From Pseudomonas sp. Irchel s3h14 (GTDB lineage: Bacteria > Pseudomonadota > Gammaproteobacteria > Pseudomonadales > Pseudomonadaceae): a stretch of 64,000 nucleotides of DNA. Where the stretch lies: the NCBI RefSeq assembly GCF_900187425.1, contig NZ_FYDJ01000007.1, forward strand, positions 186,001 through 250,000. Reading direction: 5' to 3'. Shown in pieces: positions 35,901 through 44,462 of this stretch (positions are counted from its first letter, which is position 1; the number at the start of each line of letters is the position of its first letter). Under the pieces are notes generated by a model. It saw only the letters and a program-made list of their open reading frames with translations, had not been told where the DNA came from and ran no database searches. The position numbers were made by a program, and so were the translations under genes.

Positions 35901-36338
35901 ATGAAACGTGTTTTAGATAAAGTTGATGAGAAGATATTGGAAGAGCTCACGCGTAACGCGCGGCTTGCTCATAATGATATTGCAATGAAAGTTAACTTGT
36001 CCCGGAATGCGGTCAGGCTACGGATTGAAAGATTGGAGCGCGATGGATACGTCAGGGGCTATACGATCATTAAAGGTATGCCCTCCACGGATGCCGGGCC
36101 CATCAACGCGTTAATCTTCGTTTATCGTAAAGACAGGATGCGCGATGCTGAAGTTGTCCGTTCTGTTGTAGCAATGCCTGAAGTCATTTCATGCAATGTA
36201 ATGAGTGGCGATCTTGATATTGTATTGACGGTCGAGGCTATGAGTTCAGATCGTATCCATAGGGTCTGGAGTGAAATCTCAGCGCTGCCAGGGGTTCTAA
36301 ATACTGTGACCTCTTTCGTTTTATCCTGCACCAAGTAG
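35901..36338 (+). CDS. Lrp/AsnC-family transcriptional regulator
   Basis: 145 residues from the ATG at 35901, with GGAG seven bases before it. A winged helix (about 5-60: KILEELTRNARLAHNDIAMK and LSRNAVRLRIERLERDGYVR) is followed by a RAM/AsnC ligand domain ending TVTSFVLSCTK. It lies 14 bases after the ThrC-like gene and before the homoserine dehydrogenase. Lrp-type proteins sense amino acids; canavanine, arginine or homoserine are plausible ligands. It may bind the 43-base element that follows it. Confidence 0.9.
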   Translation: MKRVLDKVDEKILEELTRNARLAHNDIAMKVNLSRNAVRLRIERLERDGYVRGYTIIKGMPSTDAGPINALIFVYRKDRMRDAEVVRSVVAMPEVISCNVMSGDLDIVLTVEAMSSDRIHRVWSEISALPGVLNTVTSFVLSCTK

Positions 36339-36365
36339 CGTTGACAAAGCAAAGTGCGCCGTTGC

Positions 36366-36408
36366 ACGAGCATTTTGCTCGCAATAACGTTCTGTTTGCC
36401 ATATTCGT
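36366..36408. promoter_or_regulatory. 43-base conserved element, copy A (upstream of homoserine dehydrogenase)
   Basis: It opens with ACGAGCATTTTGCTCG, whose CGAGCA/TGCTCG arms are a perfect inverted repeat, and ends TTTGCCATATTCGT. Copy B at 40658-40700 matches with the same spacing and only a few differences. It lies about 58 bases before the GTG start. Confidence 0.65.
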
Positions 36409-36466
36409 GAAAGCACGTTGACGAATTACTATTTCAGCACCAAAACATAACAATGAGATCTTTGTC

Positions 36467-37516
36467 GTGACTGAATATAAAATTGCTCTGCTTGGCTTCG
36501 GTGGCGTCAATCGCGCCCTCACTCAGCTTATCGCCGATAAGAACTCACTCTGGGCGAATGAATTGGGTTTCAAACTGAAGATTGTTGGTGTCAGCGACCT
36601 TTATCTTGGCTCAATTATCAACAAAGAAGGTCTGGATGCACATGAATTGGCCGCGGTACCTGCCGCCAAAGGTGGTTTCAGAACCTTGCCAGGCGGCAGT
36701 GCTGAGCCGGCTAACGAAACGGTCATCCGCTTCTCGGGTGCAGATATCGTTGCTGAGGCAACGTTCACAAACCCCGTGGATGGAGAGCCAGCCACTACGT
36801 TCTGCCGCTGGGCTTTAGAGAAGGGCGCCAGCGTTGTGACCACCAACAAAGGGCCGGTGGCACTGCATGCTGATAGTTTGAAAGCGCTTGCAGAAAGCAC
36901 CGGCGCCCGCTTCGAATTCGAAGGCGCGGTGATGAGCGGAACGCCGGTTATCCGTTTGGCCAAAGAGTCCCTGGCAGGTTCGGAAATCAGCGGTTTCAAA
37001 GGGATCCTCAACGGTACGTCCAACTTTGTCCTTTCCAGCATGGAAACTGGTCTGGACTTCTCCGAGGCTGTCGCAAAGGCCCAGGAGTTGGGTTATGCCG
37101 AAGCTGATCCAACAGCGGATGTGGAGGGCCATGATGTACGTCTGAAGGTCGTCATTTTGGCGAATGAACTGCTGGGGGCAAAGCTCAAGCCGAGTGATGT
37201 CCTTTGCAGGGGTATTTCTGAAATTACCGCCAAAGATATTGCTGAGGCGACTAAAGCCAATGCCCGATGGAAGCTTATCGGCAGCGCAGAGAAACGGAGT
37301 GATGGCTCGATCTCGGCCTCTGTTAGTCCTCAGTTATTGCTATCCAATGACGCGCTCTGCGGTGTGAGTGGCGCGACCAACGCCATTACGTTTAATACCG
37401 CCATTCTCGGCCCTGTAACCGTGGTGGGCGCTGGTGCCGGTCGCTTTGAAACTGCCTTCGCCTTGCTCACCGATATTGTGAGCATTCACAAGCACAAAAC
37501 CCAGTCAGGTAAGTAA
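36467..37516 (+). CDS. Homoserine dehydrogenase-like enzyme
   Basis: 349 residues starting at GTG 36467, with a GAGA-type site upstream. [11 protein letters not shown] (8-18) is the dinucleotide loop, [10 protein letters not shown] near 124 carries the catalytic-type Lys, and [11 protein letters not shown] near 183 plus [20 protein letters not shown] near 210 match homoserine dehydrogenase. The C-terminal ACT domain of biosynthetic Hom is missing. In canavanine degradation the gamma-lyase yields homoserine, which this enzyme would oxidise to aspartate semialdehyde. It leads a hom-ALDH-lyase unit, two bases before the ALDH. Confidence 0.87.
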   Translation: MTEYKIALLGFGGVNRALTQLIADKNSLWANELGFKLKIVGVSDLYLGSIINKEGLDAHELAAVPAAKGGFRTLPGGSAEPANETVIRFSGADIVAEATFTNPVDGEPATTFCRWALEKGASVVTTNKGPVALHADSLKALAESTGARFEFEGAVMSGTPVIRLAKESLAGSEISGFKGILNGTSNFVLSSMETGLDFSEAVAKAQELGYAEADPTADVEGHDVRLKVVILANELLGAKLKPSDVLCRGISEITAKDIAEATKANARWKLIGSAEKRSDGSISASVSPQLLLSNDALCGVSGATNAITFNTAILGPVTVVGAGAGRFETAFALLTDIVSIHKHKTQSGK

Positions 37517-37518
37517 TC

Positions 37519-38937
37519 ATGAATAGCTTGAGTCTCTCACTCGCTGCTGATTATAAAGCCATTACGGTGCTTAGCCCGTTTGACGGTAGCAAGGTGGGTG
37601 AGGTGGCAGACATACCTGCTTCATCAGCCACTACGATAGTCGACACGGCTATTTCGGGTGCCTTGATTGCCAAGGATCTGCCGCGACATGAACGTGCACG
37701 CATATTGGAAAAAGCTGCGTTTTCGGTTGAACGTGATAAGGACGCCTTTGCCAAACTGATTGTGGCTGAGTCGGGCAAAACGCTGAAACAGGCGAGAAAG
37801 GAGGTGTTGCGCTGCGTCAATACCTTGAAGTTGTCGGCGGAGGAAGCCAAGCGTAATGCCGGTGAAGTGATCCCTTTCGATGCTTATGTCGGATCCGAAT
37901 CTCGCCAGGGATGGTTCACTCGTGAGCCCCTTGGTGTAATCGTCGCGATCACGCCCTACAACGATCCCCTCAATCTAGTCGCACATAAACTTGGGCCAGC
38001 AATTGCAGGTGGAAATGCGGTTGTACTCAAACCGTCTGAGCTCACACCGCTATCAGCGATCAAGCTGGTGGATTGTCTTATCGATGCAGGCCTACCTCCA
38101 GTTGTTGTGACAGTCGCCACAGGAGGCGCTGCGCTGGGCAAGGCCTTGGTCGCGCACCGGGCGGTACGTATGGTTTCGTTCACGGGCGGCTTCGTCACGG
38201 GTGAACAAATCTCGCGTACAGCCGGGCTCAAAAAACTGGCGATGGACCTGGGAGGAAATGCCCCAGTCATCGTGATGGCCGATTGTGATTTGAATGAAAC
38301 AGTCGACTCGTGTGTGTCGGGTGCTTTTTGGGCTGCTGGCCAAAATTGTATTGGTACCCAGCGGATTCTAATTGAGGCCCCGCTCTACGAAGCATTCAAA
38401 ACACGCTTCATTGAAAAAACCAGCCAGTTGATCGTGGGTAATCCAGCGGATGAGCAGACAGATGTCGGCCCGATGATTACTGAGGCGTCAGCCAAGCGTA
38501 CCGAGGAGGTGGTGAATGACGCCATCGCGAAAGGCGCGACCTTGCTGTTTGGCAATGTACGCAACGGATCGCTGTATTCGCCCACTGTCCTGGAAAGTGT
38601 CGACCGCCACTGCAAGCTGTGGTGCGAAGAAGTGTTCAGCCCTGTTGTGATACTCCAGAGCGTGGGTTCCCTGGATGAGGCTCTGACGCTCGCCAACGAA
38701 CCAGACTACAGCCTGCATGCCGGGATCTTCACCAGTAATTTGAATGTTGCGCTGAAGGCAGCCAAGCGGCTTGAGGCGGGCGGCGTCATAATCAACGACT
38801 CCTCGGACTATCGATTCGACGCAATGCCTTTCGGTGGTTTCAAGTACGGGAGTATGGGCCGTGAAGGTGTGCGTTTCGCCTATGAAGATATGACGCAACC
38901 CAAGGTTATTTGCATTAACGGTGTAAGTGGAAGCTAA
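37519..38937 (+). CDS. Aldehyde dehydrogenase, probable aspartate-semialdehyde oxidation
   Basis: 472 residues. Catalytic Cys277 lies in [12 protein letters not shown]. The substrate-loop segment reads [20 protein letters not shown], as in non-phosphorylating GAPN/PhnY-type ALDHs. The usual ELGG general base appears as M-D-L-G-G, so Asp243 replaces Glu, which is unusual. Two bases behind the homoserine dehydrogenase, it fits conversion of aspartate semialdehyde to aspartate, the last step feeding canavanine carbon to the TCA cycle. This reaction is inferred from context. Confidence 0.82.
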   Translation: MNSLSLSLAADYKAITVLSPFDGSKVGEVADIPASSATTIVDTAISGALIAKDLPRHERARILEKAAFSVERDKDAFAKLIVAESGKTLKQARKEVLRCVNTLKLSAEEAKRNAGEVIPFDAYVGSESRQGWFTREPLGVIVAITPYNDPLNLVAHKLGPAIAGGNAVVLKPSELTPLSAIKLVDCLIDAGLPPVVVTVATGGAALGKALVAHRAVRMVSFTGGFVTGEQISRTAGLKKLAMDLGGNAPVIVMADCDLNETVDSCVSGAFWAAGQNCIGTQRILIEAPLYEAFKTRFIEKTSQLIVGNPADEQTDVGPMITEASAKRTEEVVNDAIAKGATLLFGNVRNGSLYSPTVLESVDRHCKLWCEEVFSPVVILQSVGSLDEALTLANEPDYSLHAGIFTSNLNVALKAAKRLEAGGVIINDSSDYRFDAMPFGGFKYGSMGREGVRFAYEDMTQPKVICINGVSGS

Positions 38938-38992
38938 ACAAATCGTTCGAATTTTCAACGAATGACACAACAATAAAATCAGAGGAATCGAC

Positions 38993-40195
38993 ATGCGTCC
39001 CGATAAGCACAACCTATCAACATTATCTGCAGCGACGCTGGCAGTTCATGGCGGGAATATCGCGGATGTCACCAGTGGTGCCGTCCGTACGCCATTGGTC
39101 ATGGCTAACTCCTATCTCTTGCCCGAAGATCCGGCAACCATGGACTGGTCGAGTCCAGACGGCCTTGTGTATACGCGTAATCAAGGCCACAACCAGGTTT
39201 GTCTAGAGAAGAAACTCGCAGCCCTCGAGGGTTGTGAAGATGCAGTGGTATTCGCGACCGGTGTCGCCGCGTTGCATTCGGTGTTTTTTTCTTTCTTGAA
39301 AAGTGGCGACCACGTCATCGTCAGCGACATCACCTACCAAGCCGTTTGGCGACTCTTCGCAGAACTCCTGCCTGAACGTTACGGGATCGAAGCGACGTTT
39401 GTAGACGTCGGTGATCTGGAATCGGTCCGTCAAGCCATTCGGCCTAACACCAAGCTGATTCATACTGAAACGATTGCCAACCCGACCACCAAAGTTGCAG
39501 ATATTGCAGCGTTGGCTGAAATTGCTCATGCGCACGGCGCACTGATCTCAGTAGATGCAACGTTCACTCCACCTCCATTTTTCCGCGCGAGTGAGCACGG
39601 TGTCGACTTCGTCATTCACTCGTTGACCAAGTACATCAATGGTCATGGCGATGCGATGGGTGGCGTAGTGATCGGCTCCCACCAGTTGATCTACAAGATT
39701 AAAAATGATGCATTGGTCGACCTCGGCGCGACCATTTCACCTTTCAATGCCTGGATGATCATGCGCGGGTCGGTCACGCTGCCGCTGCGTCTGAAACAAC
39801 TGTTGAGCACGGCTGAAAAACTGGCACAGTTTCTTGATGCCGACGATCGTATCGCCTACGTCTACTACCCGGGTTTGCCTTCCCACCCCCAGCACGAGCT
39901 GGCGCGCCGGCAATTTGCAGGCAAGGGATACGGCGCAATGATGGCCTTCGCGGTGAAGGGCGATCCAGATATGCAGAATCAGTTTGTTTCGAATTTGCGC
40001 ATCATCACTTCGGCCGTTTCATTAGGGCATGACGAATCGCTGATCGTGCATGTGGGGGCAGAGGGGCGGGGTGGCTTTGACAAGTATCCCGAAGAGTTCC
40101 GTCAGTACGGTCATTTGCGTTTTTCTGTTGGGCTGGAAGATCCAGAAGACTTGATCAAGGATATTACGTTCGCTCTGGATGCAACATTCGAGTGA
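38993..40195 (+). CDS. PLP-dependent gamma-lyase of the Cys/Met metabolism family, probable canavanine gamma-lyase
   Basis: 400 residues of the cystathionine gamma-synthase/methionine gamma-lyase fold. Lys213 in IHSLTKYINGHGD binds PLP, Asp188 lies in ISVDATF, and VYTRNQGHN near 60 and Tyr115 (SDITYQAVW) complete the site. Canavanine gamma-lyase of Pseudomonas canavaninivorans belongs to this family and releases hydroxyguanidine and homoserine. Homoserine dehydrogenase and ALDH upstream, plus a guanidinium exporter downstream, support that reaction over sulfur metabolism. Alternatives are O-acylhomoserine sulfhydrylase or methionine gamma-lyase. Confidence 0.78.
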   Translation: MRPDKHNLSTLSAATLAVHGGNIADVTSGAVRTPLVMANSYLLPEDPATMDWSSPDGLVYTRNQGHNQVCLEKKLAALEGCEDAVVFATGVAALHSVFFSFLKSGDHVIVSDITYQAVWRLFAELLPERYGIEATFVDVGDLESVRQAIRPNTKLIHTETIANPTTKVADIAALAEIAHAHGALISVDATFTPPPFFRASEHGVDFVIHSLTKYINGHGDAMGGVVIGSHQLIYKIKNDALVDLGATISPFNAWMIMRGSVTLPLRLKQLLSTAEKLAQFLDADDRIAYVYYPGLPSHPQHELARRQFAGKGYGAMMAFAVKGDPDMQNQFVSNLRIITSAVSLGHDESLIVHVGAEGRGGFDKYPEEFRQYGHLRFSVGLEDPEDLIKDITFALDATFE

Positions 40196-40220
40196 TTTAA
40201 ATACAGGCGTCACGCAGCCA

Positions 40221-40268
40221 GGGTTTGGTCAAACCCGTCTTTACCCCCGTGCTCGCGGGGGTCTTTTT
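40221..40268 (+). terminator. Tandem hairpins ending in a U-tract after the gamma-lyase
   Basis: GGGTTT-GGTC-AAACCC is followed by ACCCCCG/CGGGGGT with TCTTTTT. The second hairpin is a strong intrinsic terminator for the hom-ALDH-lyase operon. This implies a separate or read-through promoter for the exporter. Confidence 0.82.
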
Positions 40269-40336
40269 AAGAAAGTTAAAAGGGTTTGCCCTATTAAAGG
40301 CTAACTGTTCGTTCGCTGGCGTTTTAGGAGAAGCTC

Positions 40337-40654
40337 GTGGCTTGGGTAAGTTTGGTGATTGCAGGAATACTTGAAGTTGTCTGGGCGTTTTCGATGAAAC
40401 AGTCGGAAGGTTTTACGCGGTTCGTACCGACGGTTATTACACTTATAACAGTGATAGCCAGTTTTGCGCTGCTCTCGTTCTCTATGAAAAGCTTGCCGCT
40501 GGGCACGGCTTACACTATCTGGACCGGTATTGGCGCTGTGGGGGCATTCGCAGCGGGCACTTTTTTCCTGGGTGAACCTGCCAGCCTGCTGCGCGTTGTG
40601 GCCGCCATCTTGATTGTCAGCGGCTTGCTGATGATGAAGTTGGTGTCCGCCTGA
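40337..40654 (+). CDS. sugE: SMR-family exporter, guanidinium type (SugE/Gdx)
   Basis: 105 residues with four membrane helices from a GTG start (TAGGAG seven bases before). It has the Gdx fingerprint: Glu13 in IAGILEVVWAF, SMKQSEGFTR, MKSLPLGTAYTIWTGIGAVG. SugE/Gdx proteins export guanidinium by proton antiport. In the canavanine context the likely cargo is hydroxyguanidine or guanidine released by the gamma-lyase, which is an inference. I found no guanidine riboswitch in the short leader. Confidence 0.88.
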   Translation: MAWVSLVIAGILEVVWAFSMKQSEGFTRFVPTVITLITVIASFALLSFSMKSLPLGTAYTIWTGIGAVGAFAAGTFFLGEPASLLRVVAAILIVSGLLMMKLVSA

Positions 40655-40657
40655 ACG

Positions 40658-40700
40658 ACGAGCATTTTGCTCGTGATAACGATCAATTTGCCATATTCGT
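40658..40700. promoter_or_regulatory. 43-base conserved element, copy B (upstream of the ABC importer)
   Basis: It starts four bases after the sugE stop with the same ACGAGCATTTTGCTCG inverted repeat and ends TTTGCCATATTCGT, exactly as copy A. It lies about 130 bases before the binding-protein gene. It is probably the site of a shared regulator, such as an Lrp protein of the island. Confidence 0.65.
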
Positions 40701-40829
40701 TAAGTCGCGGCACTCAGGTAGTGTTTAAGGCGAAGCGATGGTTTTAACCAATAACAATGAAAGTAACGTTTTGCCGCTATCAGATGTTTACTGCCCTTAA
40801 ATCCAACTACAAAATCTAGGGATGTACTT

Positions 40830-41612
40830 ATGATTTCGCTAAGAAAGCTGTATTTGATAATACTGTTTGCGCTGTGCACGAATGTGGTGTCGGCCAAAGA
40901 GTACACAACCTTGCGATTTGGCGTGGATGCTAACTACGCGCCGTTTGAGTCCAAAGCGGCTGATGGCAGTCTCAAGGGATTTGATATTGATTTGGGTAAT
41001 TCGATTTGCGCCAAACTTCAAGTCAAATGCATCTGGGTCGAGAGCGATTTTGACGGTCTGATCCCAGGCCTCAGAGCCGGTAAGTTCGACGGCATTCTCT
41101 CGTCCATGACAGTGACGCCCACGCGCGAAAAAGCCATCGATTTTTCAAACGAGCTGTTTTCCGGATTCACGTCCTACGTGTTCAAAAAAGGATCGGGCCT
41201 CAGCGCAGACGTGGCGTCACTCAAGGGTAAAACGGTCGGTTACTTTCAAGGCAGTATCCAGGAAGCCTACGCAAAAGCCGTTCTGGACAAAGCAGGCGTA
41301 AAAATTCAGTCCTATCAGAATCAGGATCAGGTGTATTACGACCTCGTAGCGGGACGGCTGGATGCATCCCTGCAGGACTCATTGCAGGCTCAGTTAGGTT
41401 TTATCAACTCGCCGCAGGGTGCCGATTACGAAATCAGCCCGTCCGTCGAGAGCCCTTATCTTCCCTCCAAAACAGCCATCGGCATAGCTAAGGGCAACGT
41501 AGAGCTCAAGGCATTGCTAGATAAAACGATCCAGGCCTTACACAAAGATGGCACCTACGATTCGATCCAGAAGCAGCATTTCGGTGATCTGAATCTTTAC
41601 AGCGGCAAATAA
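40830..41612 (+). CDS. Basic amino-acid ABC transporter, periplasmic binding protein
   Basis: 260 residues. A signal peptide ends near NVVSAKEYT (residue 24). The mature protein has LRFGVDANYAPFESKAADGS and KGFDIDLGNSICAKLQVKC, the HisJ/ArtJ-type opening. It resembles lysine/arginine/ornithine-binding proteins. Canavanine is an arginine analogue, so uptake of canavanine or arginine is likely. It leads a four-gene importer operon. An imperfect hairpin after its stop (41620-41643) could raise its level over the permeases. Confidence 0.9.
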   Translation: MISLRKLYLIILFALCTNVVSAKEYTTLRFGVDANYAPFESKAADGSLKGFDIDLGNSICAKLQVKCIWVESDFDGLIPGLRAGKFDGILSSMTVTPTREKAIDFSNELFSGFTSYVFKKGSGLSADVASLKGKTVGYFQGSIQEAYAKAVLDKAGVKIQSYQNQDQVYYDLVAGRLDASLQDSLQAQLGFINSPQGADYEISPSVESPYLPSKTAIGIAKGNVELKALLDKTIQALHKDGTYDSIQKQHFGDLNLYSGK

Positions 41613-41619
41613 CCACCCG

Positions 41620-41643
41620 GCGCTCGTCCCCTGGACGGGCGCT
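41620..41643 (+). other. Intercistronic hairpin after the binding-protein gene
   Basis: GCGCTCGTCC and GGACGGGCGC pair with one mismatch around a short loop. No U-tract follows, and the permease starts 22 bases on. It may stabilise the upstream message. Confidence 0.4.
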
Positions 41644-41664
41644 TATCGCTATAGGTTGCTGATC

Positions 41665-42393
41665 ATGTTCGAAACACTATTAGGCGTGCTGGGGCTCTCT
41701 GCATTCAGCCTGAAAGGATTCGGCCCTTTGCTGCTCGAAGGCGCCTGGATGACCGTCAAGCTGTCCCTTTCTTCCCTGGCGCTCAGCGTACTGCTGGGGC
41801 TGATTGGGGCAAGCGCCAAACTTTCCAGCCTCACGCTGCTGCGCTTGCTGGCGCAGCTCTACACCACACTGATTCGGGGGGTGCCGGATCTGGTGCTGAT
41901 GTTATTGATTTTCTACAGCCTGCAAACCTGGCTGACCGTCATTACAGTGGCTCTGGGTTGGGAATACATCGAGATCAACCCCTTTGTCGCGGGGATTATC
42001 ACCCTTGGATTCATCTACGGTGCTTATTTCACCGAAACCTTCCGCGGCGCCATGCTGGCAGTGCCCCGCGGCCAGGTCGAAGCGGCCACGGCTTATGGGT
42101 TAAGTCGCATTCAGCGTTTTCGCTTCGTGATGTTCCCGCAAATGATGCGATTCGCCTTGCCGGGTCTTGGCAACAACTGGATGGTGATTCTCAAAGCCAC
42201 TGCTCTGGTGTCAATCATAGGCCTGGCTGACTTGGTGAAGGCCGCCCAGGATGCGGGAAAAAGTACCTACCAGTTGTTCTTTTTCCTGGTGCTGGCTGCT
42301 TTGACGTATCTGGTCATCACCAGCATCTCCAATTTTGTCCTGCGCTGCCTGGAACGGCACTACGCAGTGGGTTCACGGGAGGCGGTGCGATGA
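41665..42393 (+). CDS. Amino-acid ABC transporter permease (HisQ/ArtQ-like)
   Basis: 242 residues from the ATG at 41665 (an in-frame TTG nine bases earlier is less likely). It has five to six membrane segments, TLIRGVPDLVLMLLIFYSLQ near 70 and the EAA loop GQVEAATAYGLSRIQRFRFV near 140. It pairs with the next permease, whose start overlaps its stop in an ATGA. Its specificity follows the binding protein. Confidence 0.9.
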   Translation: MFETLLGVLGLSAFSLKGFGPLLLEGAWMTVKLSLSSLALSVLLGLIGASAKLSSLTLLRLLAQLYTTLIRGVPDLVLMLLIFYSLQTWLTVITVALGWEYIEINPFVAGIITLGFIYGAYFTETFRGAMLAVPRGQVEAATAYGLSRIQRFRFVMFPQMMRFALPGLGNNWMVILKATALVSIIGLADLVKAAQDAGKSTYQLFFFLVLAALTYLVITSISNFVLRCLERHYAVGSREAVR

Positions 42394-43100
42394 TCGAACT
42401 TCTGCAGGAGTATTGGAGGTCTTTCGTCTACAGCGATGGTCAGCAGATAACCGGTCTGGCCATGACGTTGTGGTTGCTCAGCGCTTCACTTTTCATCGGC
42501 TTTATCGTGTCGATTCCACTGTCCATCGCTCGAGTGTCACCCCGGTTTTATGTGCGCTGGCCGGTGCAGTTTTACACCTACCTGTTCAGGGGGACACCGC
42601 TCTATATCCAGCTGCTGATCTGCTACACCGGGATCTACAGCCTGGCTGCAATACGTGCGCAGCCGGTGCTTGATGCGTTTTTTCGCGATGCAATGAATTG
42701 CACCATCCTGGCCTTCGCCCTGAATACATGCGCCTACACCACAGAGATATTTGCTGGCGCCATTCGCAACATCGCCCATGGTGAGGTTGAGGCAGCGAAA
42801 GCGTATGGCCTCTCAGGTTGGAAGCTCTACGCCTTTGTGATCATGCCCTCAGCATTGCGTCGCTCGCTGCCGTATTACAGCAACGAAGTCATCCTGATGC
42901 TGCACTCGACCACGGTGGCGTTCACCGCAACTGTGCCGGACATTCTTAAAGTCGCCCGCGACGCGAACTCCGCGACCTTTTTGACCTTTCAATCGTTTGG
43001 GATTGCGGCACTGATTTACCTGGCGGTGACCTTTGCACTGGTCGGCCTGTTTCGAATCGCCGAACGTCACTGGCTGGCTTTTCTTGGTCCTACTCACTGA
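42390..43100 (+). CDS. Amino-acid ABC transporter permease (HisM/ArtM-like)
   Basis: 236 residues with five to six helices. YTYLFRGTPLYIQLLICYTG near 65 and the EAA loop GEVEAAKAYGLSGWKLYAFV near 130 place it in the polar amino-acid permease group. It forms the heterodimeric channel with the HisQ-like protein. A 40-base gap follows before the ATPase. Confidence 0.9.
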   Translation: MIELLQEYWRSFVYSDGQQITGLAMTLWLLSASLFIGFIVSIPLSIARVSPRFYVRWPVQFYTYLFRGTPLYIQLLICYTGIYSLAAIRAQPVLDAFFRDAMNCTILAFALNTCAYTTEIFAGAIRNIAHGEVEAAKAYGLSGWKLYAFVIMPSALRRSLPYYSNEVILMLHSTTVAFTATVPDILKVARDANSATFLTFQSFGIAALIYLAVTFALVGLFRIAERHWLAFLGPTH

Positions 43101-43140
43101 GCTCAGTATCTGACACTGCTGCTCCAATCCGCGTTAGAGG

Positions 43141-43914
43141 ATGATTGCAAACATGTACAAATTGACTGTTGACGGGCTACACAAAAGTTACGGTAGCCAT
43201 GAAGTACTCAAGGGCGTTTCCCTGCAAGCCAAAACAGGCGACGTGATCAGCCTGATCGGCGCCAGTGGCTCTGGAAAGAGTACTTTCCTGCGCTGCATTA
43301 ATTTTCTCGAAACACCCAACGACGTTGCCATGAGTCTGGATGGCAAACCGATCTGCATGGTTAAAAACCATATGGGGCTGTGCGTGGCTGATGACCGTGA
43401 ACTGCAACGATTGCGCACCCGCCTGGCCATGGTGTTCCAGCACTTCAATCTGTGGGGCCACATGACCGTGTTGGACAACATCACCATTGCTCCGCGGCGG
43501 GTGCTGGGTGTCAGCAAAAAAGACGCGGAAGATCGTGCCCGGCGATACTTGGAAAAGGTGGGCCTGCCGGCCCGTGTTGCCGATCAATTTCCTGCGTTTC
43601 TCTCTGGTGGTCAACAGCAGCGGGTAGCTATTGCTCGCGCACTCGCGATGGAGCCTGAAGTCATGCTGTTCGACGAGCCTACATCGGCGCTGGATCCTGA
43701 GGTGGTGGGCGAAGTGCTGAAAGTCATCCAAGGGCTCGCAGAAGAAGGTCGGACCATGATCATGGTGACCCATGAAATGGGTTTTGCCCGCAAAGTCTCG
43801 AACCAACTGCTGTTTCTTCATCAGGGTCTTGTCGAAGAGCAGGGCGGGCCAGAAATTCTGGATAACCCGCGCAGCGAGCGTCTGCAACAATTTCTGTCCA
43901 ATGGACTGAAGTGA
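43141..43914 (+). CDS. Amino-acid ABC transporter ATP-binding protein (HisP/ArtP-like)
   Basis: 257 residues. Walker A SLIGASGSGKSTFLRCINFL near 36, signature LSGGQQQRVAIARALAMEPE near 155, Walker B VMLFDEPTSALDPE and the switch VTHEMGFAR. It has the HisP-specific insert between Walker A and the Q-loop. AGAGG directly abuts the first ATG, so the second ATG at 43153 (Met5) could be the true start. It drives the importer. Confidence 0.92.
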   Translation: MIANMYKLTVDGLHKSYGSHEVLKGVSLQAKTGDVISLIGASGSGKSTFLRCINFLETPNDVAMSLDGKPICMVKNHMGLCVADDRELQRLRTRLAMVFQHFNLWGHMTVLDNITIAPRRVLGVSKKDAEDRARRYLEKVGLPARVADQFPAFLSGGQQQRVAIARALAMEPEVMLFDEPTSALDPEVVGEVLKVIQGLAEEGRTMIMVTHEMGFARKVSNQLLFLHQGLVEEQGGPEILDNPRSERLQQFLSNGLK

Positions 43915-43926
43915 AAAACCTTCCGT

Positions 43927-44430
43927 ATGAATACTGGAATTAAAGCCCTGGGGACTTTTGAAACTTTGGGGTGTATCGACGAGGCAATCATTGATGTGCT
44001 GCGCCACAACGGGCGCATCACTTATAAAAAACTCGCCTCACTTGTGCACTTGAGTGAGAGCCCTTGCCAGCAACGTGTACGTAAGTTGGAAAGGCTAGGG
44101 GTCATTCGTGGTTACGGTGCCTTCATCGATGAGCACAAGCTTTCACCTGGTTTATCTCTGCTGGTGCTGGTTGGATTGGCTGATGGCAAGGGGCTCGCCG
44201 CGCAAAAGGCGTTTGAAGCCGTAGTTGGTGCTTGCCCGTAGGTCATTGAGTGCCAACTCATCAGTGGTGCGCTTGATTACTGTCTGCGGATGCGTTGCCG
44301 GGATATGGAGCATTTCCGCTCGCTCACTGAACGTTGGTTGGAGAGTACTGAACTGCATATCGAGAAACTGGCGGCCTATCCAGAGTTGGCCGTCATCAAG
44401 CACTCATCAACGCACCTTGGCAGCGAATAA
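43927..44430 (+). pseudogene. Lrp/AsnC-family regulator interrupted by an amber codon
   Basis: The frame encodes an HTH (EAIIDVLRHNGRITYKKLAS, SESPCQQRVRKLERLGVIRG) and half of the RAM domain, then meets TAG at 44239-44241 (codon 105). The same frame continues without gaps as VIECQLISGALDYCLRMRCR and ends at 44430. A complete 167-residue protein is therefore split by a single base change, most simply GAG to TAG. It starts 12 bases after the ATPase gene. A 104-residue DNA-binding product could still be made. Confidence 0.82.
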
Positions 44431-44462
44431 CAACTACAACACTCCCGGTCTTCGGATAAAAC

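Noticed and set aside
36361..36380. GAGCATTTTGCTC as a transcription terminator after the Lrp gene
   Set aside because: The stem is short, no U-tract follows, and the match to a second copy extends well beyond the hairpin, which fits an operator better.
40269..40336. Possible guanidine riboswitch before sugE
   Set aside because: The leader is only about 70 bases and lacks the conserved helices of the known guanidine riboswitch classes.
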